A program made the position numbers and the translations under genes. Source: Rugalucina vietnamica (lineage: Eukaryota; Mollusca; Bivalvia; Lucinida; Lucinidae). Taken from it: a stretch of DNA of 64,000 nucleotides. The notes under the pieces are model-generated. The model worked only from the letters and a program-made list of their open reading frames with translations. It did not search any database and had not been told where the DNA came from. The stretch is from NCBI GenBank assembly GCA_964017185.1, contig OZ024880.1, positions 38,716,329 through 38,780,328 of the forward strand. The letters are read 5' to 3'. Positions 44,161 through 56,256 of this stretch are shown one piece after another. The first letter of the stretch is position 1. Each line of letters starts with the position of its first letter.

Positions 44161-45166
44161 ATTCATGTTTTGATCGAAAACTATTGCAACTTTTTCACAC
44201 CAAAACTGTAGTTCATATGCTATAGCAGTGCACATATTCATACCTACACTATTATTTTCAGTGTGGGAAAGGTTGTATTTTCTGTTTATTTTCATGCTGT
44301 AGCTCTAATATTTTGAATGAAATACCTGCTAAACTTGTTAATAAGAAATACTTATGTCAGTGCATGACATGTATCAAAACCAAGTGCATACCAGACACAC
44401 AGATCAACCTGTGTAATTGCAGAGTCCAAGCAATATTTTTCTGTATCCTGAGTGGCTCAAGTCTTTTAATAATGCAAATATGGTACCCAGATTCTATTGG
44501 CTGATCTGTATCTTGACAGAGCATACATTTTGTATGACTGAGGTACATGTTTGTTAAGAATTAACCTGGTTTTCAATATAAAGATTGATAAAAGAGATGT
44601 AGTTTTTGATACACATTTATCATAGCAGGAAAATCATTTTGCCAATTCTTTATGTAAGCTATACCATGAGAATTTATGTACAAAAATTTGCAGAAAACAA
44701 AAGTAATGCTTAATGACCATGATCAACAGCTTAAGGTTTTGTATTGGCAGTCAGTTATCCTAGCTAAATGCGGTCAAGACCCCCAAGGGCAGGTCACCAA
44801 TACTAAATGCAAATTCTTTCACACAAAACTGAAAAATGTTCTTTAATCAGGGGAAGAAGAATGACCATAGAAATATTTTCATGTTCAAATCTTAGTGAAA
44901 GAAATTTTGCAAGATGTTTGTTATGAATTGGATGCTCTGCCAATGTGGAGCTATTGTGCCTAGTCAAAGAACAAGGGCCCTCTTTGGTTCTTGGATGTTG
45001 ATCTGTTGGAAGCAACCTTACAAGAAAGCTGCCACTTCTGTATTAACCCATATTTGACGAATGGATTCTCCCATCATTATCACTTGGGTGAGTCCACTTT
45101 CATTTTTAGGGGCATCAAGAGGGATTTTTAAATTTTATTCAATTTTTCAATAAAAATTCTCTAAGC
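44161..45166. other. Non-coding AT-rich stretch
   Basis: No gene, RNA or clear repeat family recognised. Confidence 0.4.
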
Positions 45167-45229
45167 AAACAGAATAGCCCTAGATGGGACGCCGCATTCT
45201 GCGGCATCACATCTGGGGCTATACTGTTT
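45167..45229. repeat. Imperfect hairpin, 30-bp arms
   Basis: Arms 45167-45196 and 45200-45229 match at 26 of 30 positions around loop TTC, with GACGCCGCA / TGCGGCATC next to the loop. Confidence 0.7.
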
Positions 45230-45414
45230 GCCTATGGCCCATAAAAGGGACGCCAGGCTTAAATGAGTTAATTGTACTTTGCATGCATAAAAACTTTTCT
45301 AAAGCTTGGTAGCCTAAAGCTTGGTAGCTTACTTACTAGTAAAATGTCAAACTTCAAATAGAGACATCTGGGTGCAAACCCTATACCTCTGCTTGGTTGC
45401 TACATCCACCTGGA

Positions 45415-45625
45415 CCGGAGGTTAAATGTGAAACGTTTTTCATGCTCAGCTCAACAGAGACTTACATTTAATCTGTTAATAATCATATAAATTCCAGGTT
45501 AATATCATTTATCCTGCAAATAAATATTAAAACTGCCAACAATTGTTGTATAAGCCGAATAGATTATAGTCTAATTTTTTAAATGTTTTAAAACCTCCAT
45601 GAGCAAGACATGTTTCATTCCTCCA
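45415..45625. mobile_element. Degenerate foldback MITE related to 16515-16742
   Basis: Shares GGTTAAATGTGAAACGTTTT-like ends, TTTTTCATGCTCAGCTCA, ATTTATCCTGCAAATAAATA and GCCAACAATTGTTG with 16515-16742, but the central palindrome is broken. Confidence 0.55.
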
Positions 45626-46229
45626 GGTGCAGTCTGATTTAGGTTTCTCAGTCTGCAAGGTCTATTAGAAAAAAAAAAAAAAAAAAAAGGAAACATGCAA
45701 GTAATAACTATTGAAGAGCACTAGTGTGTCTGATATAAGATTTATCTCCCTTGGTCAACAAAAATTGGCTTGATGTTAGATTACGTGAATCTCTAGCTCA
45801 TGCGAACATTCAAGATGATCAGTTCTAGGATTGATGCTGTTTTCCCAGCTTTTGGTTACTTATTCAAGTTCCAAGTGTTGATCCAGGATTTCCAGAGGGG
45901 AGGGGGTCAGTGTGGGTTCAAATTAACTTAAGGCATTAATTTTCTGAATTTTAAATTTTGCCATGTAAATGAAATAAATTTAAAAAAAAATGGATCATGT
46001 GTACAATAAAAGTAATCCATACCAGTACTTATACAGTTTGGCAAGAAAGTTGGGTGGCAGAAAAATAACCACATTTTGTGATGTTGATGACAGGTTATAC
46101 AGACTTTTAGTGGCACATAAAGACAATAAATGACCGTCAGAGCTATACAATCAATAATTCCTCCATGAATATTAGCTCCTGCGACTGAGTTTAAACACAG
46201 GTCTGACACCAACTCTGTAAGGGTGCTAT

Positions 46230-46420
46230 AAAGTAGCATTGCATTATTGGCTGGTTACCAGCTTAGAAATAATCGATATTGGAAATACAGGTAACCAAAA
46301 CCACCCTGACCTCAAGGTCAGGGTGGTTTTGGTTACCTGTATTTCCAATATTGATTTTCAATAAGCTGGAAACCAGTCGATAATGCAAAAAGTGTGAATA
46401 AAGTAGCAATGCAGGAAGAT
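46230..46420. repeat. Long palindrome with a 37-bp perfect core
   Basis: 46276-46312 and 46315-46351 are perfect inverted arms around CA. Imperfect pairing continues outward to about 46230 and 46420 (GTAGCATTGC / GTAGCAATGC). Confidence 0.75.
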
Positions 46421-46490
46421 CCAGAAAATTCTTTTCTATAACTTGCTCCTAAATGTAAGCATGATCTTAATTCTAAAGAAAATCTGTATT

Positions 46491-46727
46491 TGAGCCACAT
46501 CACGAGAAAACCGGTCTTCTGGGTTTCCAACCAGTTCCGTCACAAACCAGTCTGTACAGTAACAGAAAAGAGCTAGAGTCTTGAAATTTTGGGTATAAGT
46601 AGAGGAGTAATTGTACTATCCGTGAAGTGAAATCAATGGCGCTGATCAGCTGTGCAGTTACTGCACAGCTGATCTGCGGCTTTGTTTTCACATATGCTAA
46701 AATCTGGTTTTCTCATGACGCGGCTCA
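46491..46727 (-). mobile_element. Hairpin MITE family copy 6
   Basis: Minus-strand copy with TGAGCCGCGTCATGAGAAAA start (read on the minus strand), hairpin arms GCAGATCAGCTGTGCAGTAA, and an ACGAACT-type variant of the tail (AACTGGTTGGAAACCC). Confidence 0.8.
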
Positions 46728-47028
46728 TTTAATGTTTGAAACTTTGAGATGATATCAGAAGTAGCCACAGACGTGGGTCGACAGACTTGAAATTATGGCT
46801 ATAGAAAGGTTGTAGATTCTAGGCAATGAATAGATTGATTTTCTTATGATGTGTCTTGTAACACACCTTTACTATCTCCTCTGTATAGGCGATTGCATGT
46901 CTCGACAAGGCTTTTGAGGGTAGCTTACATGTTCATCGGGAAAACATGTCCGTGAAATGTATACCCCCTTACACCCCACTTTTATATAGCAAAACTGGGG
47001 TATGCAGGGGTATACAGTACTTATTTTT

Positions 47029-48987
47029 AGCTCACCTGAGCCGAAGGCTCACAAGGTGAGCTAATAGGATGGCCATGATCCGGCGTCCGTCCGTCGTCGT
47101 CCGTCGTCGTCCACAATTTCAAAAATCTTCTTCTCTGAAACCGCTTGGCCGATCTAGTTGAAATTTGATGTGGAGCCTCCTTGGGTAGTGGCATTTCAAG
47201 TTTGATCGAGAAATTCAGGTCACATGACCAAGATGGCCGCCACGCCCATATATGGTAAAAACCCTTCAAAAATCTTCTTCTCCAGAACCGGTGGGCCGAT
47301 TTCCAGGAAACTTGGTATGTTGCATCGGGGACTTCAGCCCATCATAGTTTGATAAAATGATGACCCTTGGATGACCTTGACCTATTTTACGGCAAGGTCA
47401 AATTTGGAAACATAGGCTTTTACATAGGAAAAAGTGAAAACTATGGATTTTTTGAAAACTATTGCAGCCTGAGGCCTGAAAAGTGGTAGATGCAAACAAC
47501 TAATGGAGTGGATGAAGGTATATGATTAATATAGGTCAAGGTCATCTCTTGACCTTGGCCAGTCTGTTGTCCATACACACTTTTCAAAGATCTTCTTCTC
47601 TGAAACTGCTTGGCCAATCAAAGTGAAATTTTACGTGGAGCATCCATGGGTAGGGGAGACGAAAGTTTGATCGCGAAATCCAGGTCCCATGACCAAGATG
47701 GCCGCCACGCCCATATATGGTAAAAACCACTCAAAAATCTTCTTCTCCAGAACCGGTGGGCTGATTTCTACGAAACTTGGTATGTAGCATCAAGGACCTC
47801 AGCCCATCATAGTTTGATAAAATGATGACCCTTGGATGACCTTGACCTATTTTACGGCAAGGTCAAATTTGGAAACATAGGCTTTTACATAGGAAAAAGT
47901 GAAAACTATGGATTTTTTGAAAACTATTACAGCCTGAGGCCTGAAAAGTGGTAGATGCAAACAACTAATGGAGTAGATGAAGGTATGTGATTGATATAGG
48001 TCAAGGTCATCTCTTGACCTTGGCCAGTCTGTTGTCCATACACACTTTACAAAGATCTTCTCTGAAACTGCGCGGCCAATCAAAGTGAAATTTTATGTGG
48101 AGCATCCATGGGTAGGGGAGACGAAAGTTTGATCGCGAAATCCAGGTCACATGACCAAGATGGCCGCCACGCCCATATATGGTAAAAACCACTCAAAAAT
48201 CTTCTCCAGAACTGGCTGGCCGATTTCCACGAAACTTGGTATGTAGCATTGAGGACCTCAGCCCATCATAGTTTGATAAAATGATGACCCTTGGATGACC
48301 TTGACCTATTTTACGGCAAGGTCAAATTTGGAAACATAGGCTTTTACATAGGAAAAAGTGAAAACTATGGATTTTTTGAAAACTATTGCAGCCTGAGGCC
48401 TGAAAAGTGGTAGATACAAACAACTAATAGAGTAGATCAAGGTATGTGATCAATATAGGTCAAGGTCATCTCTTGACCTTGGCCAGTCTGTTGTCCATAC
48501 ACAGTTTACAAAGATCTTCTTCTCTGAAACTGCGCTGCCAATCAAAGTGAAATTTTATGTGGAGCATCCATGGGTAGGGGAGACGAAAGTTTGATTTCGA
48601 AATCCAGGTCACATGACCAGGATGGCCGCCACGCCCATAGGCTTCACATGGGAAAAGGCGAAAACAAACTGTTGCAGCCTGAGACCTGAAAGTTGCTAGA
48701 TGCAGACAACTAATGGAGTCAATGAAGGTAAGTAATTAATGAAGGTCAAGGTCATGTCTTGACCTTGGCCCAAGGTCATTTAAATATCAAAATTAAAATT
48801 ATGGTTTTCTCAGAAATCACTGGGTTTGGAAACTATTGCAGCCTGAGACCTGAAACTTTGCAGATGCAGACAACTTATGAAGTCAACAAAGGTGTGTGAG
48901 TATTCAAGGTCAAGGTCATTTCATTATGACTTAATACTCCAAGATCAGGCTTCAGGTGAGCGTTCTCAGGACCAATGGTCCTCTGGT
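47029..48987. mobile_element. Pearl-like element, AGCTCACC ends with a different core, copy 4
   Basis: Same left hairpin and CGTC microsatellite as 35930, but the core is three to four ~460-bp units containing CAAGATGGCCGCCACGCCC, GATGACCTTGACC and CAAGGTCAAATTTGG. The right end is TCAGGTGAGCG then GGACCAATGGTCCTCTGG. This shows core exchange between families sharing the same termini. Confidence 0.8.
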
Positions 48988-49087
48988 TCTTAATTTTGCT
49001 CCAAAACATAGATTGTGGCTACTCGCTAGAACCGCTTACCTGCAATCTATGTTTTCAGCAAAAATTTTAAAAATATCACAGATTTTT

Positions 49088-50929
49088 AGCTCACCTGAGC
49101 CGAAGGCTCACAGGTGAGCTTATAGGATAGGCAGGCATCCGGCGTCCGTCGTCGTCCGTCGTCGTCGTCCGTCGTCCGTCGTCGTCCGTCCACAATTTCA
49201 AAGAAGAATATTTCTGAAGCTAGTAAGCCGATCTTGATCAAATTTAATGTGAACCATAATTGGGTTGGGGGATTGATGGCATTAGGTTTTGGAGCAGATT
49301 GTATCAAAATTGTGGTTTCCATGGCAACAGATAGGTCCCATAGACTTACAATGGGAAAAACTAAAAAAATCTTCTTCTCTGAAACCACTAGGCCCACAGC
49401 TTTGATATTTGGTATGTAGCAATGGCTAATGGTCCTCTACGTAAATTATGCCATTCATGCCCCTGGGGTCAAATTTGGCCACGCCCCGGGGGGTCGATAG
49501 TCTCCATAGACTTACTATGGGAAAAAAATTAAAAAATCTTCTTCTCTGAAACCACAGGGCCCACAGCTTTGATATTTGGTATGTGGCAATGGCTAATGGT
49601 CCTCTACATAAATTGTGCCAGCCATGCCCCTGGGGTCAAATTTGGCCACGCCCCGGGGGTGGATAGTTTCCATAGACTTACAATTGGAAAAACTAAAAAA
49701 ATCTTCTTCTCTGAAACCACAGGGCCCACAGCTTTGATATTTGGTATGTAGCAATGGCTAATGGTCCTCTACATAAATTGTGCCATTCATGCCCCTGGGG
49801 TCAAATTTGGCCACGCCCCAGGGGTTGATAGTCTCCATAGACTTACTATGGGAAAAAAATTATAAAATCTTCTTCTCTGAAACCACAGGGCCCACAGCTT
49901 TGATATTTTGTATGTGGCAATGGCTAATGGTCCTCTACATAAATTGTGCCAATCATGCCCCTGGGGTCAAATTTGGCCACGCCCCGGGGGTCGATAGTCT
50001 CCATAGACCTACAATAGGAAAAAACTAAAAAAATCTTCTTCTCTGAAACCACTAGGCCAACAGCTTTGATATTTGGTATGTAGCAATGGCTAATGGTCCT
50101 CTACATAAATTGTGCCATTCATGCCCCTGGGGTCAAATTTGGCCACGCCCCGGGGGTTGATAGTCTCCATAGACTTACTATGGGAAAAAAATTAAAAAAT
50201 CTTCTTCTCTGAAACCACAGGGCCCACAGCTTTAATATTTTGTATGTGGCAATGGCTAATGGTCCTCTACATAAATTGTGCCAATCATGTCCCCGGGGTC
50301 AAAATTGGCCACGTCCCGGGGGTCGATAGTCTCCATAGACCTACAATAGGAAAAACTAAAAAAATCTTCTTCTCTGAAAGCACTAGGCCCACAGCTTTGT
50401 TATTTGGTATGTAGCAATGGCTAATGATCCTCTACATAAATTGTGCCATTCATGCCCCTGGGGTCAAATTTGGCCAGGCCCCGGAGGTTGATAGTCTCAA
50501 TAGACTTGCTATGGGAAAAAATTAAAAAATCTTCTTCTCTGAAACCACAGGGCACACAGCTTTGATATTTTGTATGTGGCAATGGCTAATGGTCCTCTAC
50601 ATAAATTGTGCCAGCCATGCCCCTGGGGTCAAATTTGGCCACGCCCCGGGGGTAGATAGTCTCCATAGACTTACAATGGGAAAAACTAAAAAAATCTTCT
50701 TCTCTGAAACCAAAAGGCCCAGAGCTTCTATATTTTGTATGTAGCAATGTTTGGTAGTCCCCATTATAAATTGTGCCAGTCATGCCCCTGGGTCAAATTC
50801 GGCCATGCCCCGGGGGTCAATAGTGTCCATGCATAGACTTTCATTGGTTGATTCTCAATTAATTTAAATCTCATGAGCTTACAATGTGATAATCTCTCAG
50901 GTGAGCTACAGGACCAATGGTCCTCTAGT
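49088..50929. mobile_element. Pearl-like element, AGCTCACC family, complete copy 5
   Basis: Near-duplicate of 35930-37779: left hairpin, CGTCGTCCGT tract, ~166-bp units in the same order of variants, and right end with GGACCAATGGTCCTCTAG. Confidence 0.85.
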
Positions 50930-51182
50930 CTAATTAATTTTTCAATTTTTACTGCTGAAAGAAGTATTCGTATATTGCATGGGCAAGTTTTCGTAATGAC
51001 AATCTTTCTGGGAATATGCAATCTTATTTTCCTATGAATTGCCTCATAATCTTATAGAAGGAGACTGTGGAATCCTTGCCTGAAGATTTATGTATAATTC
51101 TGTCTGGGAGATCTCAGAATTTCCAATCTATTGGCTTTCCATGGCGATTTCCTTGACAAATTGTGACACAGTTTCGTAAAAA

Positions 51183-51422
51183 TGAGCCGTGTCATGATCA
51201 AATCTGATTTTGCCTTAGCGAGAGCAAAAGCGCAGATCAGCTGTGCAGTAACTGCACAGCTGATCATCGCCTTTGTTTTCTTTCGCTACTCGGATAGTAT
51301 GATCTCTCTTCTTGTTAAATCCAAAATTTGAAGTATCTAGCCCTCTTTTGTGACTACACAGACTGGTTTCTTTCGGACCTGGTCGGAAATCCCAAAGACT
51401 GGTTTTCTCACGAGGCGGCTCA
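51183..51422 (+). mobile_element. Hairpin MITE family copy 7
   Basis: TGAGCCGTGTCATGATCAAA start, arms GCGCAGATCAGCTGTGCAG, TCGGACCTGGTCGG, end GAGGCGGCTCA. Confidence 0.8.
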
Positions 51423-52223
51423 AATATTCCAAGACCTGATTGAGTGCAGACTGTTTGTTTGATTTTCTGTCCTAAGTTATCGATGTCTAGACTGGTAAAT
51501 GATGTAAAAGAAATGCTGTAATGTTCTGTTGGTTTTGGACGTACTATTCTTGACATAAGGTGCAGACTCTGATCAGACTGCACCTACAGAAGCAGCACTC
51601 TGATCGTTATCAACACTGTTTGATATTCTCAATGCAGGCTAATTAATGTTTTTAACATTTTGTTTTGATGACCAAGTTTTCTTCTTCAAAAATCCACAAC
51701 TTATCATTCCCGATAGACTACATTCTCTAGTAGTGTCTGACCAGTCTGAAGGATGCGTCTAAATGTGGTCAGTGCCGTTTCTATATTATGATCAATGCCT
51801 CAATGGTATTGAAGTTGATCAATCTGAAGACGTTTTTTTATATTGTTCGCTATTTTCCTAGACTTGCATGCATCTGTTGGGAGTATTACTCTTCAGAAAG
51901 AGATTCATATCTGTTTTCTTGGATTTGTCTGACTATGGTTTATAATCTGTCATGAAATAATATATTGGCTTTAATAGAAGTCTGTTGTTTTCTGTTCGTT
52001 GACATTAGCTGGTTGTCCAGTGTGAATATTTCTGAGAATATCAGTAATTATTGTATTTCATGACAAATGTGTTGTCTAAAGATTGTAAAAATTGGGACAG
52101 ACAAAAACAACAGACATTTTTGTTAGTGCTTGAATTTGACAAACATGATCAGACCATACAGTATCGTTTTCAAAAAAAAAAAAAAAAAGTCAGTTTGATC
52201 TGGAATGGAGCTTTTGCCCAAAT
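51423..52223. other. Non-coding stretch between MITEs
   Basis: No gene recognised. It contains an A run at about 52170-52188. Confidence 0.4.
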
Positions 52224-52433
52224 CTGAGCTTTTGCATGAGAAATTTGGGTTTCTGACTAGGTCCGACATTGACGGGTCTCTGCAGTCTGAAGCTTGAAAT
52301 TTAGGATTTATGAAGAAGAGGGAAAATACTGTCAATGTAGCGAAAACAAAGACGCTGATCAGCTGTGCAGTTACTGCACAGCTGATCTGCATCTTTGTTT
52401 TTGCATATGCAGATTGTTGGTTTTCTACCGCTC
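52224..52433 (-). mobile_element. Hairpin MITE family copy 8
   Basis: Minus-strand copy, degraded at the ends (TGAGCGGTAGAAAACC start on the minus strand). The hairpin arms GATCAGCTGTGCAGTTAC are intact. Confidence 0.75.
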
Positions 52434-53047
52434 ATATCTGAAAATGACTGAAATTAGGATTACTTAAAAGACAGATCAATTTCATGAACTTTCATTCATC
52501 ATTTTCTGTTTTGCCTGAAAGCTGCGACCTGGTGCCATCTAATTTGTATATATTGATCGGCAGCATACAGCTTCAATTTGTTCTATAGATATAATACATA
52601 AACTCTTAATCGACCAGTACCTGACAGTCGTCAGAGAGTGTGAATATCAGTCCCGGTGGACAATATCGGCTGTTGTTTGTCACAGTGTTCTGAAGATTAA
52701 ACATTACTTTGACAATTAGTGGTGACATCATGCGTACAGAGTGAAGCAATGAAACGTATATGTACCAATGATGTTGAATGTGCAGATTTTAACTCATTTG
52801 GATGAATTGCAAGGGATAATGGCGATGTGACAATTATTTTTGGTCAAATTTGCTTGAGGACCTAGATCAGACTGCTTTGTGTTTAGAAACAAAAGGTTGT
52901 TTACCATGTTATAGACCGTAAATCACAAAGTTGCCGATCTGACAGAAGAGATATGTCTATGAAATTTACGCCAACTGATCTGGACAATTCTTTAAACTTC
53001 TCACAACAAGGCTGTGATGACATTAAAATTTAAGAAGCAACTGGAAA
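52434..53047. other. Non-coding stretch
   Basis: Nothing recognised beyond AT-rich unique-looking sequence. Confidence 0.4.
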
Positions 53048-53291
53048 TGAGCCATCGCATCAGAGAACCAACAATTTTCATATGTGAAAACAAAAACGCA
53101 GATCAGCTTTGCGGCTTCAATGTAACCGCCAAGCTGATCAGCGCCTTTGTTTTCGCTACACAGATAGTACGACCCTTCTTTTTCTGTAATCTGAAATTTC
53201 AAGCTTCTAGCCTGCCTCTGTGTCTGTGCAGCCCAGTTTGTGTCGGACCTGGTCGGAAATCCAAATTGTTGTTTTTCTCACGTGAAGGCAC
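53048..53291 (+). mobile_element. Hairpin MITE family copy 9
   Basis: TGAGCCATCGCATCAGAGAA start, arms CGCAGATCAGCTTTGCGG, GTTTGTGTCGGACCTGGTCG. The right end is degraded (GAAGGCACA). Confidence 0.75.
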
Positions 53292-53621
53292 AAATAAAAG
53301 ATTTTCATTGTTGACTTTGTAGAATGTCTGCAGAATTTCCTGATTCTAGGGCACGGAGTCTTGAAATCCTGGCTGTTTGCAAAGGCAGAACATAATTTGA
53401 ATTTTCATTTTATGCTTACATGTGAACTGTTAAATTCAAGGGAACAGTAAACATTTATATTCTGTGGGAATACTGATTACAATACTGGAATAAGCAACAT
53501 TCAAATATCATTGAATATCTGTCATCTGACTGTCATCGGGATATTTCCTGTGGATTGGATTATGATTGGAAAGCTGTGTGGGGTTTATATGGATATGATT
53601 ATACAGCATGGTAATTTTATA

Positions 53622-53860
53622 TGAGCTGCGTTATGAGAAAACCAACAATCTGCATATGCGAAAACAAAGTTGCAGATCAGCTTCGCAGTTACACTGCGAA
53701 GCTTATCAACGCCTTTGTCTTTGCTACACGGATAGTACATTTCCTCTTCTTTCTAAATCCAAACTTTCCTGCCTCTAGCCATCTTTTTTGCTTGTACAGC
53801 TTGGTTTATGTCGAACCTGTTCAGAAACCACATTGTTGGTTTTCTCATGACGCGACTCAT
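53622..53860 (+). mobile_element. Hairpin MITE family copy 10
   Basis: TGAGCTGCGTTATGAGAAAA start, arms GCAGATCAGCTTCGCAGT, end CATGACGCGACTCA. Confidence 0.8.
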
Positions 53861-53910
53861 ATCTGTATAAGAGTCTAAACAGATAAGTAAGGATGGCAAC
53901 GAATGGCAAA

Positions 53911-53985
53911 AATGTCATTCAAATATTGGCATAGAGTATTCGAATATATTCAAATATTCGATTGTATAAAATAGTTAAATTTCGT
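53911..53985. repeat. GAATATTCG-rich simple repeat
   Basis: Interspersed ATATTCGAATA-type motifs. A similar tract lies at 63525-63610. Confidence 0.6.
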
Positions 53986-54220
53986 CACGCAAATTCGTAA
54001 TAGTTTCTATATAAATATTGAATTTTACCACTTTGAAGTGTTCATGCGATTTTTTGTGTAAATTAATCACAATCAAAATAAATTGCAAAACACGTCAGAT
54101 TATGTTTGTTTCAATTATGATTTAATAAAAATTTCATTGATGCACCAAACTATTTAAACAAACTTGGGGTAGCAAAATTTTTCGAGAATTGTACAAATTT
54201 TGAAACACATTTTGTTTTTT

Positions 54221-54660
54221 AGGGAGCACGGTGGCGTAGTGGTAGAGCTTCGGACTCCGAATCGAAAGGTTCTGGGTTCGATCCCCACATACGGCATCGT
54301 GTTGTGTCCTTGAGCAGTAGAAGAAACTCCCCCATTCGGGAATCATTGACCTTTTGTGACCTTTGTCAGAATGACAGGTAAATGTTACTATAATTAGTAA
54401 ATTGATGCTCGAACGGGAGCTTTTCTGTCATTTTTATAGTACCCTTACAAAACGCAAAAAATGTGTCACAGTTTTTGTTTAATCAAGATGAAATTTTGCA
54501 GGCTTAAAGATGAATGATGTATCTAACTTTCTACCGTGTAGAATTTTTTTATTTTGTTTTGTTTAAAAGTTATTAAATTATGAAAATATGATTTTTTTCC
54601 AATAACTCTGATTCCAGATCGGCATCAAAAATTGTTTACTGACGCCCAATCTGGAGCCAT
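54221..54660 (+). mobile_element. Composite SINE: tRNA head with an unusual ~345-bp body
   Basis: The head AGGGAGCACGGTGGCGTAGT with B box GGTTCGATCCC (54275-54285) and CGTGTTGTGTCCTTGAGCA matches the other SINEs here. After TAGAAGAAACTCCC it continues into ~345 bp also found inverted at 62432-62775, ending near CGCCCAATCTGGAGCC. Confidence 0.65.
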
Positions 54661-55019
54661 TGAAAACCAGATGTATGCCTAATTTGGAATCAGTAGTTCC
54701 TGATCAGAAACATTTCAGAGTCTGTGTTTCCTGTAAAATTAAAACAAATGACATGGCATTTGTTATATTACCCAACATACACATGTACTATTTGAAGGGC
54801 AATAATTAAACATTTTGGATTATTACCCAACATACTATATAAAGAGAAATAAAACATTTCATGCTGTTTTTTTAAACAATTTCAGTTAAAGCCAGTTAAA
54901 ACCAGTTTCAATTAACTGTTTCATGTCATGTGACGAACTGTTTCATGTGCAACAGTTTTTACTGTTTCCCAGTCATGTGACGTGCTTTGCATGCTTTTAT
55001 ACTGCCTCACCATACCTGC

Positions 55020-55440
55020 AAATTTTGTCAAAGAAAAAGTAATCAAAAGCAAACAACCAAACAAATGAATCAAACAAACAAACAAAACATGATCAAACAA
55101 ACAAAAACAAGCAAACAAACATAAAATAAACAAATCCAACCAGGCATAAATCACAAATAAGCACATGAAATAATCTAAGAAAACAATAACAAAAAACTAA
55201 CAGTAACTTAAAACAAACAACAAACAAACAAGCAAAACAAACACAAACAGAATAAAACATAACAAACAAACAAGCATACAAACAAAAAATGAATCAAACA
55301 AACAAGCAGAATAAATAAAATTAGTAAGATAAGCAAACAAGTCGATCAACTTAAGTGCAAAATAAACAAGCAGAACTTACAAAACAAAAAATAGTAAACA
55401 AACAAGCAAATCAGAATCAAACAAGCAAACATGTTCTATA
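55020..55440. repeat. (AAAC)n-like simple repeat
   Basis: Irregular AAACAAACAAGCAAAC repeats over ~400 bp. The reverse strand gives long hydrophobic low-complexity reading frames that should not be read as genes. Confidence 0.85.
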
Positions 55441-55572
55441 CAATAAAACCAGGATATAAACATGTTCCAACCATATTTTCAGTTTTAACATTTTATGTTA
55501 CAACCAGTCTTGTCATAATATAGTTTGTGTCTGTTATGAAGTTAATAATGAACGTTGAGTTGGGTAATAAAA

Positions 55573-55746
55573 CAACTATTTCAAACCTTCCTGTGTGACA
55601 GTCATAGCTATCACCCCTCGGAGCTGTGGATGACCCGATGAACTGTTGCCCTCGGCCTTCGGCCACGGGCAACAGTTCATCGGGTCATCCACAGCACCTC
55701 GGGGGTGATAGTTTTGACTGTTACAAAGAAAGGTATGAAATAGTTG
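55573..55746. mobile_element. Foldback MITE with 29-bp perfect inner arms
   Basis: 55623-55651 and 55667-55695 are perfect inverted arms (starting GCTGTGGATGACCCGATG). The loop itself contains GGCCTTCGGCC. Imperfect pairing extends to CAACTATTTCA / TGAAATAGTTG at the outer ends, giving ~80-bp arms. Confidence 0.8.
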
Positions 55747-55829
55747 TATACTGTTTTTCAACAGTTTCAATGAACTGTTTCATGTCATGTGATAAACTGT
55801 TTCATAGGGGAAACAGTTCATCTATTCAT

Positions 55830-55995
55830 TGGGAGCGAGCTGGCCTTGCGGTAGTGTGTCGGACACCGAATCAAGAGGACCCAAGTTTGATCTCCCATTG
55901 GGGACGTCGTGTTGTGTCTTTGAATAAGACACAATAGCTCTCCAGAGTACTGCTTGATACACAGGAAAATGTCAGTTTTGTTCTAAAATGTCTGA
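55830..55995 (+). mobile_element. tRNA-derived SINE, + copy of an inverted pair
   Basis: The head GGGAGCGAGCTGGCCTTGCG and B-box-like AAGTTTGATCTCCC are followed by CGTGTTGTGTCTTTGAATAA and AAAATGTCAGTTTTGTTCTA. Its last ~135 bp recur inverted at 56339-56474. Confidence 0.6.
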
Positions 55996-56256
55996 AAAAT
56001 TTTTGAATGGGACTACTTTAAACCTTAAAAAAATGGCCCTGCGACTGAGTGTTGGAGGTCGCTGATTTTAATACTTCTTTTAATCATTCGATCATCTCAC
56101 CACTGTTATCAGTGTGGATTCAATCTCCTCACAAGGCACATGTGAGACAAGTCAAGTTCTGCTCGCCCATCACTGCCATCAGGATAACATGTCCGTGTTA
56201 TATACACCCACTTATACCCAACTTTTATAAAGTGAAACTGGGGTTTATACCCCTGT

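Noticed and set aside
55020..55440. Hydrophobic, Cys/Phe-rich membrane-like proteins on the minus strand
   Set aside because: They arise from (AAAC)n-like simple repeats and have no domain content.
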